Positions 17,045 to 25,357 of a stretch of 64,000 nt of DNA are shown in pieces (the first letter of the stretch is position 1; each line of letters opens with the position of its first letter). A program made the position numbers and the translations under genes. This DNA is from Salinibacterium sp. TMP30 (lineage in GTDB: Bacteria; Actinomycetota; Actinomycetes; Actinomycetales; Microbacteriaceae): contig NZ_CP151642.1 of the NCBI RefSeq assembly GCF_038397785.1, forward strand, positions 1,488,001 to 1,552,000. The letters run 5' to 3'. Under the pieces are notes generated by a model. It did not search any database. It had not been told where the DNA came from and saw only the letters and a program-made list of their open reading frames with translations.

Positions 17045-17818
17045 ATGAGTGAAACGTCAAGGGAAGGCAGGATCAGTGCGGCGTTCGTCAAACTTGCCGA
17101 CACGTTGATAGCTGATTACGACGTCGTTGATTTGTTGGATACTCTGCTGCTGGAGTGCACCGAGATCCTCGACACCGACGCTGGCGGGCTAATGCTTGTC
17201 GACGCGGTGGGTAGCCTGCAAGTTGTCGCCTCCACCAGTGAGCGGGCCGACTTCGTAGAATTGATGCAGCTGAATGCCGGAGCTGGCCCGTGCATTCAAT
17301 GTTTCACGACCGGTAAAGCGGTCGTTGTTGCGGACATCGATGAGTCCGGTACTCAGTGGCCCAAATTTCGCACTGCAGCATTGCAGCGAGGGTTTCGTTC
17401 CGTGCTCGCAACGCCCATGAGGTTACGTGGAGAAGTGCTCGGCACTATGAATCTCTTCAGCACGCACAGTGGCGCGATGAATCCACGCGACGCGGCAGTC
17501 GCGCAGGCACTGACAGATGTTGCCACGATAGGTATTCTGCAAGAGCGACACATTCGAGAAACCGGCATAGTCTCTCAACAACTTCAGCGTGCATTGAACA
17601 GCCGAATATTGATCGAGCAAGCCAAAGGCGTTCTCTCGCAGACTGCCTCGATTGATATGGATGAGGCGTTTGCCTTGCTGCGCACTTATGCGCGAAGCCG
17701 CAACCTCAGCCTGCACGCGGTCGCCGAAGGAGTTACCGACCGCAGCCTCAACATCGGGACCAACGAGCACCCCGGCGGCGTTACCCTCATCATGGCGGAC
17801 TCCCCGAAAGCCCCATAG
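17045..17818 (+). CDS. GAF-ANTAR regulator (second of two)
   Basis: 257 residues. ATG at 17045 after GGGAGGCAGCA. GAF domain about residues 20-165 (GPCIQCFTTGKAVVVADI, FRSVLATPMRLRGEVLGTM), ANTAR domain about 185-240 (ILIEQAKGVLSQTASIDMD). Same architecture as the preceding gene with modest identity, so the pair looks like an old duplication. The two may form a heterodimer or act on different leaders. Confidence 0.9.
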   Translation: MSETSREGRISAAFVKLADTLIADYDVVDLLDTLLLECTEILDTDAGGLMLVDAVGSLQVVASTSERADFVELMQLNAGAGPCIQCFTTGKAVVVADIDESGTQWPKFRTAALQRGFRSVLATPMRLRGEVLGTMNLFSTHSGAMNPRDAAVAQALTDVATIGILQERHIRETGIVSQQLQRALNSRILIEQAKGVLSQTASIDMDEAFALLRTYARSRNLSLHAVAEGVTDRSLNIGTNEHPGGVTLIMADSPKAP

Positions 17819-17879
17819 TGCGCTACTAGCAGCGTCAATTAGCTCTACATCGGATCAGTGTCGCTCGTTCACAAGTGAG

Positions 17880-18407
17880 TCATGCGCGGTCGGCCGCTTC
17901 AGCGGTTTCCTCGCCGCCCCAACTTTCAACGAGTGTGATTCGACCGCGCGAGTCACGAATCGCGAGCACGAGCGCAATGATCGCGGTGGCGATTCCGATT
18001 ACTCCTAGGGGATTCGCGATCCCGATAGCGATGCCCAGCGCGGGCTCTGTGGGACCACTGATGATTGTCTGCAACCCACGCGGTGTTGAATCGGGGATTG
18101 TGAGTCCCAACAAGAATCCACAGACCCCTGATGCGATGAGAAGTGCCTGCGTCATGGCGCGAGTTTCGAACCCACGACGTGCTGTGTGTCGAACCGCTAG
18201 CCCCGTGAGCACCAGCAAAACGGCAAAGATTATCCCCAGGGTTGCTGCGTAAGCGATCGTGAGTTCGCCACCAATGCCAAAGAGATGTCGGCCGAACGAG
18301 ATCCACCCAGCCACTGCGATGCCAGCAACGATCACCACAACACCGGTACGACCTGACCGCGAGACCCCAGGCGTTGCGCGAACTCGAATTGCGCTGTACG
18401 TCATCAT
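17880..18407 (-). CDS. Membrane protein of unknown function
   Basis: 175 residues with about four hydrophobic segments (near 21-38, 49-70, 84-106 and 123-150) and short charged ends. No known family recognised. Start after GGGGGAG. It converges with the GAF-ANTAR gene and is divergent from the NYN gene. Confidence 0.75.
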   Translation of the reverse strand: MMTYSAIRVRATPGVSRSGRTGVVVIVAGIAVAGWISFGRHLFGIGGELTIAYAATLGIIFAVLLVLTGLAVRHTARRGFETRAMTQALLIASGVCGFLLGLTIPDSTPRGLQTIISGPTEPALGIAIGIANPLGVIGIATAIIALVLAIRDSRGRITLVESWGGEETAEAADRA

Positions 18408-18563
18408 GCTCCCCCGTCACCGTGCTCGCCACAATCGTAGCGATGCGAGGGCGCATATGGTTTCTCAATCGCGCGGCGTGTACTGCTAGCGTGAGCCAAA
18501 GAAGCCTCATACGCGAACTCGATGGGTCTGTGGGGTAGCAAAATCATGCACAAAGGAGAGCAC

Positions 18564-19598
18564 GTGACGGGGTCAACAGAGGGTCGTGTGGCGGTCTACA
18601 TCGACTTCGACAACATTGTCATTTCGCGGTACAACCAGAAGCATGGCCACGGTCAGTTTCAGAAGGACAAAGCCCGTACGCACAGCGCAGGTCGGGCCGT
18701 CACAAGTTCGGTGAGCGCCAAACTGATCGAAGCTGAGGTGGATGTCGAAGCGATCCTCGACTTCGCATCATCCTTTGGAACGGTGGCACTCAGTCGCGCC
18801 TACGCCGACTGGTCGGTGCCCGTTAACTCGGGTTACCAGAAGCAACTCATCAACCGCGCGGTGGAACTGGTTCAACTCTTTCCGTTAACCGCCCAAATGA
18901 AGAATGGCGCCGACATCCGGCTCGCGGTGGACGTGATGGAAGACCTGTTTCGGTTGCCCGAGCTCACCCACGTCGTTATTGTCGCCGGGGACTCCGATTA
19001 CGTGGCACTCGCACAGCGCGCGAAAACGCTTGGCCGTTTTGTGGTCGGTGTAGGAGTCGCTGGCGGAACGAGCCAGGCGCTCACCTCGTCATGCGACAAA
19101 TTTGCCGACTATGACTCCTTGCCGGGGGTTGAGTTTGGCAGCAACACGATCCCGAGCTTTGGTGCTGATGCTGCGGGTGTAGTCACCCCTGCCGAAAAAC
19201 AATCCGCAGCGATAGCCACGACCGAGGCCGTTGGGACCGCGACAGGGGCCCGGGTTACCTCATCGAACAAGCTGAATCTGACGACCAAAGTGACCAAAAA
19301 GATGGTCGCTACCCCAGCCAAATCTCCGGTTTCCGAACCACCATCCGTGAAGATCAGCCCACTCAAGCTTCTGGTACGAGCGCTGCGACTCGTGCAACAA
19401 AAGGAAGACTCTGACTGGCTGAACAGTTCAGCTGTCAAGACTCAGATGCTCAGAATTGATCCATCATTCGATGAGTCGTCACTGAAGTTCAAGACCTTTA
19501 GCGACTTCGTTAGGTCGCTAAATTCGAACGTCGAAATGCGCGAGGAGGAGGGCATCCGGCAGCTGAGGCTCCGGCCGAACGCCTCAAACCCGAAATAG
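18564..19598 (+). CDS. NYN-domain (PIN-like) protein with C-terminal LOTUS/OST-HTH domain
   Basis: 344 residues. The N-terminal NYN domain has acidic metal-binding positions of the PIN-like nuclease fold (VAVYIDFDNIV, GADIRLAVDVM, VVIVAGDSDYVALAQRAK). After a Thr/Ala/Lys-rich linker, residues about 270-340 match the OST-HTH/LOTUS RNA-binding fold (SPLKLLVRALRLVQQ, WLNSSAVKTQML, FKTFSDFVRSL). Likely an RNA-directed nuclease. GTG start at 18564 follows AAAGGAGA; the upstream in-frame ATG lacks support. Confidence 0.9.
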   Translation: MTGSTEGRVAVYIDFDNIVISRYNQKHGHGQFQKDKARTHSAGRAVTSSVSAKLIEAEVDVEAILDFASSFGTVALSRAYADWSVPVNSGYQKQLINRAVELVQLFPLTAQMKNGADIRLAVDVMEDLFRLPELTHVVIVAGDSDYVALAQRAKTLGRFVVGVGVAGGTSQALTSSCDKFADYDSLPGVEFGSNTIPSFGADAAGVVTPAEKQSAAIATTEAVGTATGARVTSSNKLNLTTKVTKKMVATPAKSPVSEPPSVKISPLKLLVRALRLVQQKEDSDWLNSSAVKTQMLRIDPSFDESSLKFKTFSDFVRSLNSNVEMREEEGIRQLRLRPNASNPK

Positions 19599-19664
19599 GG
19601 AGCGCTGCAGCCGCAACAAGATACTCGGAACACCAAACCGAGACTGGACCGGCGAGTGGCAGAG

Positions 19665-20714
19665 CTACGGGAGCAACTGCTCCGCCAAGAGTTCGAGTGC
19701 CCGCACGCGCGCTGGCGAAGTGTTTGACGCATCCGCATCGTGTGCCGAGAGGCCTGGCGTGACCATGACCTCGTCAACACCGAATCGGGATGCCAGCGAG
19801 CGAATGCGCGCCGCGGCCGCAACTGGCTCATCGATCACCCAACGCTCGGCCATGGCATCCACCATGTCTTGTTGTGCGGGGGCGATTTCGGCTGCCGCGG
19901 CCTGCTCGATGGTCGCGAGTGGCCCCAGCGGCATTCCGCTGCGAAGACGCGCCATTTGCTGCAACTGTGGCAATGCGGCTGCGTAGGCCTCGTCGGCTGT
20001 CGCCGCAACGGAAACGTTGAGGGTGAGGAAGGTGCGGGGTTCTTTGAGAAGGTCTGAGGCCACAAAGTTGTCGCGGTACAGCCCCAAGATGCGTTCTGTT
20101 CCTTCACCCGAGAAATGGTGGGCAAACACGTAGGGCATGCCTTGTGCCGCAGCAAGACGCGCCGAATAGTCACTAGAACCGAGCAACCAGAGCTCTGCAA
20201 CCGAGGCGGCGTTGGGGGTCGCCGTAAGTTCGTAGATCTGCCCTGATTGCAGCTGAAGCGCTGCACCCTCCGGATGCATGAGGCTGCGAATGTCGGCCAC
20301 ATTGCGCGGGAAGGCATCGACATCACTTGTCGTCCCCGTCATCCGCAAGTAGGAAGTAATCACGGGGTCGCTGCCCGGAGCGCGCCCAATGCCCAAGTCG
20401 ATTCGCCCCGGGAACGCAGCCTCGAGAATCGCAAACTGTTCTGCAACCACTAGGGGCGCGTGGTTGGGGAGCATCACTCCCCCAGAGCCGACACGGATGC
20501 GCGGGGTTTGGGCCGCCAAGATTCCGATGAGTACAGCGGGGTTGGTGGAGGCCACCGCCTTCATGTTGTGGTGCTCGGCAACCCAATAGCGTGAGAATCC
20601 GAGTTCATCGGCACGCTGTGCGAGGGCCGTGGTTGCCGCAATCGCATCGGCGGAGGTCTGGTTGCTGCGAACAGGAATCAGGTCGAGAACAGAAAGGCGA
20701 AGTGGTGTAGTCAT
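19665..20714 (-). CDS. Luciferase-like (LLM class) flavin-dependent oxidoreductase, MsnO8 type
   Basis: 349 residues. Typical family segments: LSVLDLIPVRSN, ELGFSRYWVAEHHNM, RVGSGGVMLPNHAPL and GRIDLGIGRAPGSDP. These proteins use FMN or F420 as coenzyme; the substrate is unknown. A GTG one codon upstream could also be used. It is divergent from a MerR regulator about 100 bases away, which may control it. Confidence 0.9.
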   Translation of the reverse strand: MTTPLRLSVLDLIPVRSNQTSADAIAATTALAQRADELGFSRYWVAEHHNMKAVASTNPAVLIGILAAQTPRIRVGSGGVMLPNHAPLVVAEQFAILEAAFPGRIDLGIGRAPGSDPVITSYLRMTGTTSDVDAFPRNVADIRSLMHPEGAALQLQSGQIYELTATPNAASVAELWLLGSSDYSARLAAAQGMPYVFAHHFSGEGTERILGLYRDNFVASDLLKEPRTFLTLNVSVAATADEAYAAALPQLQQMARLRSGMPLGPLATIEQAAAAEIAPAQQDMVDAMAERWVIDEPVAAAARIRSLASRFGVDEVMVTPGLSAHDADASNTSPARVRALELLAEQLLP

Positions 20715-20815
20715 CACTCATATTCAACCGCCGTGCCATCAGGATATTCCTGAATGGCTGCGTCATACCGGTCAGTCGCGCGCACAACTACCTGCGGATA
20801 GCTAGGGTGTCCATT

Positions 20816-21439
20816 ATGAGGATTTCCGAGCTGAGCCGCGAGACTGGTGCACCTGTGGCCACGATCAAGTACTACCTGCGCGAAGGTCTTCTGTCTGCCG
20901 GTGAGCGCTCGGCCCCTAATCAGGCAACCTACGGCGAGGAACATGTGCGCCGCGTCCACATGATCCGTGCTCTAACGGATGTCGGCGGCCTTTCGGTGGC
21001 AGATACCAAGAGTGTCATCGACGCGATTGAATCTGATCTGCCCGTGACCCGTGCATTTGAGATTGCGCAGAGCACTGTATCTGAGCACGTCAACCCCGAG
21101 ACACTGGATGCTGACGCTCTCGAAACGGTCGACTCGGCAATCTCGGGCTGGGGTTGCGAAGCCGACGACCCCGGTCGGCTCGCAGCAGCTCGCGTTGTGA
21201 TGAATTTTCGCAAGGCTGGCCAAGGAACCCACCCAGGATGGCTAGCGCGGTATGCCGAAGCAGCCCAGCTTGTTGCCGAAGCTGACCTTGACCTCGTAGA
21301 GAGTCGCACGGGTCTCGCGGCCCAAGCGGAGACCATCGTGGTGGGAACAGTGCTGGGTGATGCCCTCTTCGCCGCTCTTCGACGGAGCGCTCAAGCTGCG
21401 TCGACGATACGACGATATGGGGATCCCTCCCGCGAATAG
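20816..21439 (+). CDS. MerR-family transcriptional regulator
   Basis: 207 residues. The winged helix is at the N-terminus (RISELSRETGAPVATIKYYL, then REGLL). No metal Cys cluster, so a small molecule or no ligand is likely. The ATG at 20816 is 9 bases after TAGCTA, and a GTG at 20807 is the alternative, so a leaderless or very short leader is possible. Divergent from the luciferase-like oxidoreductase. Confidence 0.87.
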   Translation: MRISELSRETGAPVATIKYYLREGLLSAGERSAPNQATYGEEHVRRVHMIRALTDVGGLSVADTKSVIDAIESDLPVTRAFEIAQSTVSEHVNPETLDADALETVDSAISGWGCEADDPGRLAAARVVMNFRKAGQGTHPGWLARYAEAAQLVAEADLDLVESRTGLAAQAETIVVGTVLGDALFAALRRSAQAASTIRRYGDPSRE

Positions 21440-21533
21440 GCGGTCGCAGGGTAGGTGTGTCCCGGCTGGCTGCTCGCCGTTGAGCCGTTGGCTCCGGGCC
21501 GCTGGCCGCTCAATCTTGCACAAAAGGTTTACG

Positions 21534-21564
21534 GATAGCCCAACTATCCGATAGTGTTGCTATC
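21534..21564. promoter_or_regulatory. Tandem GATAG-N5-CTATC palindromes upstream of a membrane protein gene
   Basis: Two copies of GATAG-N5-CTATC (21534-21548 and 21550-21564) are separated by one base, giving four regularly spaced half-sites. They end 16 bases before the ATG at 21581 and overlap a plausible promoter (-35 TTTACG at 21528, -10 TAGTGT at 21552, 18-base spacer). This looks like a double operator for a dimeric repressor. A single GATAG also precedes the MerR gene at 20816. Confidence 0.65.
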
Positions 21565-21580
21565 GACCAAGGGAGCAGCC

Positions 21581-22651
21581 ATGACCACCACTCGAAACAC
21601 TGAATCGCAGCCACGATCGACTCCTAGCGCAGCCGCTGACTTTCCTTGCCCACCCACGCTCGACCGCATCGGTCTGGGCCTCGAGCGCGCAATACTCCAT
21701 CGCCCGCTGCTCTGGCTCGCGATTGCCATGAGCGTGCTCGGGGTTGGGGCAATAATCGGGCTGATCGTTGATCCTCAAGAGACTCTGGGCGCGCCCCTCT
21801 GGGCAAAACCGCTGAAGTTCGCACTCTCCATCGCCCTGTACTCCCTGACGCTCTCCTGGCTCATCGGAATGCTCACTCGGCATGCCCGGCTCGCATGGTG
21901 GCTTGGCACCGTCAGCGCCGTATTTCTCGCAGTGGAGATGGTGATCATCACTGGCGCCGCAGCCCTCGGCACAACAAGCCACTTCAACGTCGCCACACCA
22001 GCAACAACAACCCTGTGGTCGGTGATGGCAATCTCAATCGTCATCGTGTGGTCGGCTGCAATGGTGGTCGCCGGGCTGGTCTGGCGCTATCGAATCCCTG
22101 ACCCCGGCCGGGCCCTCGCCATCAAGTCTGGGCTGATCGTGGGCGTCATCGGTATGGGGCTCGCATTTCTCATGACTTCTCCCACCGCCCAGCAACTCAG
22201 CAACTTTCAGGGCATCGCTGGAGCGCACACCGTCGGGATGCCTGATGGCGGCGAAGGCCTGCCGCTGCTCGGGTGGAGCACGGTCGCCGGCGACCTCCGA
22301 ATTCCCCACTTCGTTGGAATGCACGCTCTGCAATTGCTGCCGCTAGCCGCGCTCACGCTTGAGCTTTGTGCACGCTGGGTGCGCCCCCTTCGGCTTCCCC
22401 CAGTGCGACGTCGGGTTGTCGCCGTGCTCGTGAGCTTGTATATCGCAATCACCGCGCTGCTGACGGTGCAAGCGCTGCTGGGTCAGTCAATTGTGAAACC
22501 GGATGTCCCCATTGCGGTAACCGCTGGCGGCCTCTTTCTCGCGGCGACGGCGGCTATTGCTGTGATTCTCAATCGCCGACCGAGATCACTCACACCATCG
22601 TCTGAAGTGCAGGCTGAAATGCCCGCTGACGAGACCGCTCCGACTCACTAG
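21581..22651 (+). CDS. Polytopic membrane protein of unknown function
   Basis: 356 residues with about eight hydrophobic segments between residues 35 and 340, a Ser/Thr/Pro-rich cytoplasmic start and a charged tail. I do not recognise the family. ATG at 21581 follows AAGGGAG. The upstream double palindrome suggests tight control. Confidence 0.82.
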   Translation: MTTTRNTESQPRSTPSAAADFPCPPTLDRIGLGLERAILHRPLLWLAIAMSVLGVGAIIGLIVDPQETLGAPLWAKPLKFALSIALYSLTLSWLIGMLTRHARLAWWLGTVSAVFLAVEMVIITGAAALGTTSHFNVATPATTTLWSVMAISIVIVWSAAMVVAGLVWRYRIPDPGRALAIKSGLIVGVIGMGLAFLMTSPTAQQLSNFQGIAGAHTVGMPDGGEGLPLLGWSTVAGDLRIPHFVGMHALQLLPLAALTLELCARWVRPLRLPPVRRRVVAVLVSLYIAITALLTVQALLGQSIVKPDVPIAVTAGGLFLAATAAIAVILNRRPRSLTPSSEVQAEMPADETAPTH

Positions 22652-22689
22652 CCCGTGCCCGTTCATTAGGGCCTGTGCCCGTTCAATAG
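22651..22689. repeat. Two 19-base direct repeats
   Basis: The stretch at 22651-22669 recurs at 22671-22689 with two mismatches (core GTGCCCGTTCA-T/A-TAG), a period of 20 bases. It lies between the membrane protein stop and the hydrolase start, so it may be a regulatory or recent duplication. Confidence 0.6.
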
Positions 22690-22698
22690 ACTGGGGCA

Positions 22699-23511
22699 AT
22701 GCGCGCTACTGAGCGGTCTTCAACCGGCCCCAACGAGATTCACGGGCCATCACCACGCCCCCACAAAGCTGTGCGCAAGCGTCGAATTCTGCGCTTTTCG
22801 GTTATCTCATTGGCTTCGCTGATCGTATTGGCGGCCGTGGGCATTCTTGTGTGGGCCAACGTTGGGGTCATGCAAGCCGAGACTGGCCCGCTCGATAAGG
22901 TGCGCACCAACCCCGCGGTGTCGCTGCATGAGACCCCTGAATCGTTCATCCTCTCCCCCACCGCTGGGGCTTCAGGCGTGGGATTGGTGTTCATTCCGGG
23001 CGCGAAGGTCAGTGCAGATGCCTACCTCTACAAGCTTTCCGGAGCCGTGGTTGAGTCGGGGCTCACCGTGGTGGTGACCAAACCAGTCCTCAATTTGGCG
23101 TTCTTCGATCAACGCCCGCTGACGACGTTCACGAATGCTGCCCTGGATGTCGACAGCTGGTTCGTCGGCGGTCATTCGCTCGGTGGGGTGCGTGCCTGCC
23201 AGTACGCGGCCCAACCCGACGTGAGCGGCCTAATTCTGTTTGGAAGCTATTGCGCGAACGATCTTGCGGATGTCGACACTCGCGTCTTGAGTTTGAGCGG
23301 CAGCACAGACCAGCTCAGCACCCCCGAAAAGATCATGGATGCCGCCCATCTGTTGCCGACATCCACCACCTTCTTTCCCATCGACGGCGCCAATCACGCT
23401 CGTTTCGGCGACTACGGTCTGCAGGCCGGCGATGGGGTTGCGACTCTTGACAGTTCTGTCGTCCGTGATGTGATCACGGCAGAAGTGGACAGTTTTCTTC
23501 GCAACAGTTAG
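22699..23511 (+). CDS. Membrane-anchored alpha/beta hydrolase
   Basis: 270 residues. A basic N-terminus is followed by one membrane helix (about 32-54), so the catalytic part should lie outside the cytoplasm. The nucleophile elbow is GGHSLGG near residue 156, and a late DGANHARFGDYG supplies the catalytic His. This is the alpha/beta hydrolase-5 type. Substrate unknown. Confidence 0.87.
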   Translation: MRATERSSTGPNEIHGPSPRPHKAVRKRRILRFSVISLASLIVLAAVGILVWANVGVMQAETGPLDKVRTNPAVSLHETPESFILSPTAGASGVGLVFIPGAKVSADAYLYKLSGAVVESGLTVVVTKPVLNLAFFDQRPLTTFTNAALDVDSWFVGGHSLGGVRACQYAAQPDVSGLILFGSYCANDLADVDTRVLSLSGSTDQLSTPEKIMDAAHLLPTSTTFFPIDGANHARFGDYGLQAGDGVATLDSSVVRDVITAEVDSFLRNS

Positions 23512-23535
23512 CGCTGCGGCGAGACGGAGCGGCGA

Positions 23536-24048
23536 CTACGCGAGAATCGGGATGGTGCCTGTCGCTGCATAGCCAGCGGACTGCGGCAGTGGCTCTCCGA
23601 GGACCTCTGACGATGATTGCGCATCGCTCGACTCCGCATCGGATGCTTCGGAGTGCATCGAGATGATCGGGATCGACTCGGTGAGCGCAATCAGGCCATC
23701 AGTGATGGTGGCAATAGGGTCAGCATCCGTGCTCGAGAAAATGGAAAACGATCGGCCCTCGTCGGGAAGTCTGCGCCCGCGCCGAATAACCACGATGGTG
23801 GCTGCGGCTAGCGGAACAGCGATGATGCTGGGGGCTCCGACCCACAATGATTCGCTCAGCAGCCCGTAGGTGCCCCACACGGAATAGCCGAAGACGAGCA
23901 ACCACTGGGTGGTTTCTGAAATTCCCGCAAGACGCACGGCGTCATTGCGGCTTTGCCAGGTGATTCTTGCCTGTGGAACCCACATCAAGAAAGAGAATGC
24001 GGTGCCCACGAATCCAAGTGCGTTGATAGCAATATCGGTGATGTCCAT
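23536..24048 (-). CDS. SemiSWEET/PQ-loop-like transporter
   Basis: 170 residues. Three membrane segments occupy residues 1-95, the first containing the PQ-loop FLMWVPQARITW and SRND. This is the half-transporter unit of the SWEET/SemiSWEET fold, which moves sugars as a dimer. The C-terminal 75 residues are Ser/Asp/Glu-rich and look disordered, unusually long for a SemiSWEET. ATG at 24048 is chosen because the family begins there. Confidence 0.75.
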   Translation of the reverse strand: MDITDIAINALGFVGTAFSFLMWVPQARITWQSRNDAVRLAGISETTQWLLVFGYSVWGTYGLLSESLWVGAPSIIAVPLAAATIVVIRRGRRLPDEGRSFSIFSSTDADPIATITDGLIALTESIPIISMHSEASDAESSDAQSSSEVLGEPLPQSAGYAATGTIPILA

Positions 24049-24297
24049 GCCGAGTGATCTGTTCTTTCTGACGGCCCAAGGAAGAACTCCTGATTGGGCG
24101 CAAATTGCTGGGCATCCACGCGATGTCTCGGCAATTCTAAGCATAAAAGGTGTTGCGCGCCAGAGACACTTTTACCCCCATTTCAGGCAACAGTCATAGT
24201 CGTCCGATAGCGTGCGGAGTACCTCGTTTTTCGAACTTGCGAGCGCGGCGATGCGCGGCCTAAGTGCACGTTGCCAACCATCGATACGGAGGAATGT

Positions 24298-25350
24298 ATG
24301 CGTGCAATTATGTTCACAGATTGGAAGACTTTTCCCACACTTGAGGAGGCTGAGAAGCCGACGCCAGGCCCCGGAGAGGTGCTTCTCAAGGTAGCCGGTG
24401 CCGGAGCTTGTCACTCTGATGTTGCTGTCTTCCACGACATGGATGGATCCACGGCTCCGCCCCAGCTCGTACCCCCATTCATCCTCGGGCACGAGAACTC
24501 TGGATGGGTCGAAGAAGTAGGCCCAGGAGTCACCGGCATCAAGACCGGCGCTGCCTACTTGGTTTATGGCCCCATCGGCTGCGGCCACTGCCCCGCGTGT
24601 TCGCGCGGCCAAGACACCTACTGCCAGAATGTCGCAGAGATGCCATACCTCGCTTCAGGGCTGGGACGCAATGGCGGAATGGCCGAGTACATGACGGTTC
24701 CTGCCCGCAATCTGGTACCCCTAGAGGATGCCGATCCGATCGCGGCCGCGCCACTGTCAGACGCCGGTCTCACGCCGTACCACGCCATCAAGCTGGCGCT
24801 GCCGAAGCTTCAGGGGGGCGGCAAAACGGCACTCGTGATTGGGCTGGGTGGTCTCGGACAGCTTGCCGTGCAAATCTTGACGGCGATCACCGGTGCAACC
24901 GTCATCGCCACCGACATGAAACCTGAGGCAATGAAACGTGCTTCAGAATTCGGCGCGGTCACGGTCCCCTCGGGAGACGATCAAGTCGCTGCCATTCGGG
25001 AATTAACGGCGGGGCGTGGTGTGGATGCCGTCTTCGACTTTGTCGGGATCACCAACACCATCGAACTCGCCATGAAAACAGCAGCGGTTCGCGGTCGAGT
25101 GACCGTCGTCGGAATCGCGGGCGGAGCCTACGAATGGGGCTTCTACACTGCGCCCTACGAAGCCGAACTCTTGAGCACGTACTGGGGAACTCTCGAAGAA
25201 CTCCACGAAGTGGTCGCGCTGTATCGGGCAGGAAAAATCACGCCTGACATTGAAATCTTCGACATCGACGACGCTCTGAGCGCCTATAAGAAGCTGGAGG
25301 CTGGAGAAATCGCCGGTCGTGCAGTCGTGGCACCCAACGGCCGCGGCTAA
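24298..25350 (+). CDS. Zinc-dependent alcohol dehydrogenase
   Basis: 350 residues of the medium-chain dehydrogenase family. Catalytic zinc ligands are in GACHSD and GHENSG; the structural zinc site is CGHCPACSRGQDTYC. The Rossmann fold shows VIGLGGLGQLAVQ. It oxidises alcohols with NAD(P)+; substrate not determinable. ATG at 24298 follows GGAGGAATGT. It converges with phosphoketolase, with only 7 bases between the stops. Confidence 0.93.
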   Translation: MRAIMFTDWKTFPTLEEAEKPTPGPGEVLLKVAGAGACHSDVAVFHDMDGSTAPPQLVPPFILGHENSGWVEEVGPGVTGIKTGAAYLVYGPIGCGHCPACSRGQDTYCQNVAEMPYLASGLGRNGGMAEYMTVPARNLVPLEDADPIAAAPLSDAGLTPYHAIKLALPKLQGGGKTALVIGLGGLGQLAVQILTAITGATVIATDMKPEAMKRASEFGAVTVPSGDDQVAAIRELTAGRGVDAVFDFVGITNTIELAMKTAAVRGRVTVVGIAGGAYEWGFYTAPYEAELLSTYWGTLEELHEVVALYRAGKITPDIEIFDIDDALSAYKKLEAGEIAGRAVVAPNGRG

Positions 25351-25357
25351 TTCACCG

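Noticed and set aside
24150-24180. Hairpin AAAAGGTGT to ACACTTTT as terminator or riboswitch
   Set aside because: It has a bulge and a long loop, and no gene ends nearby in the right direction.
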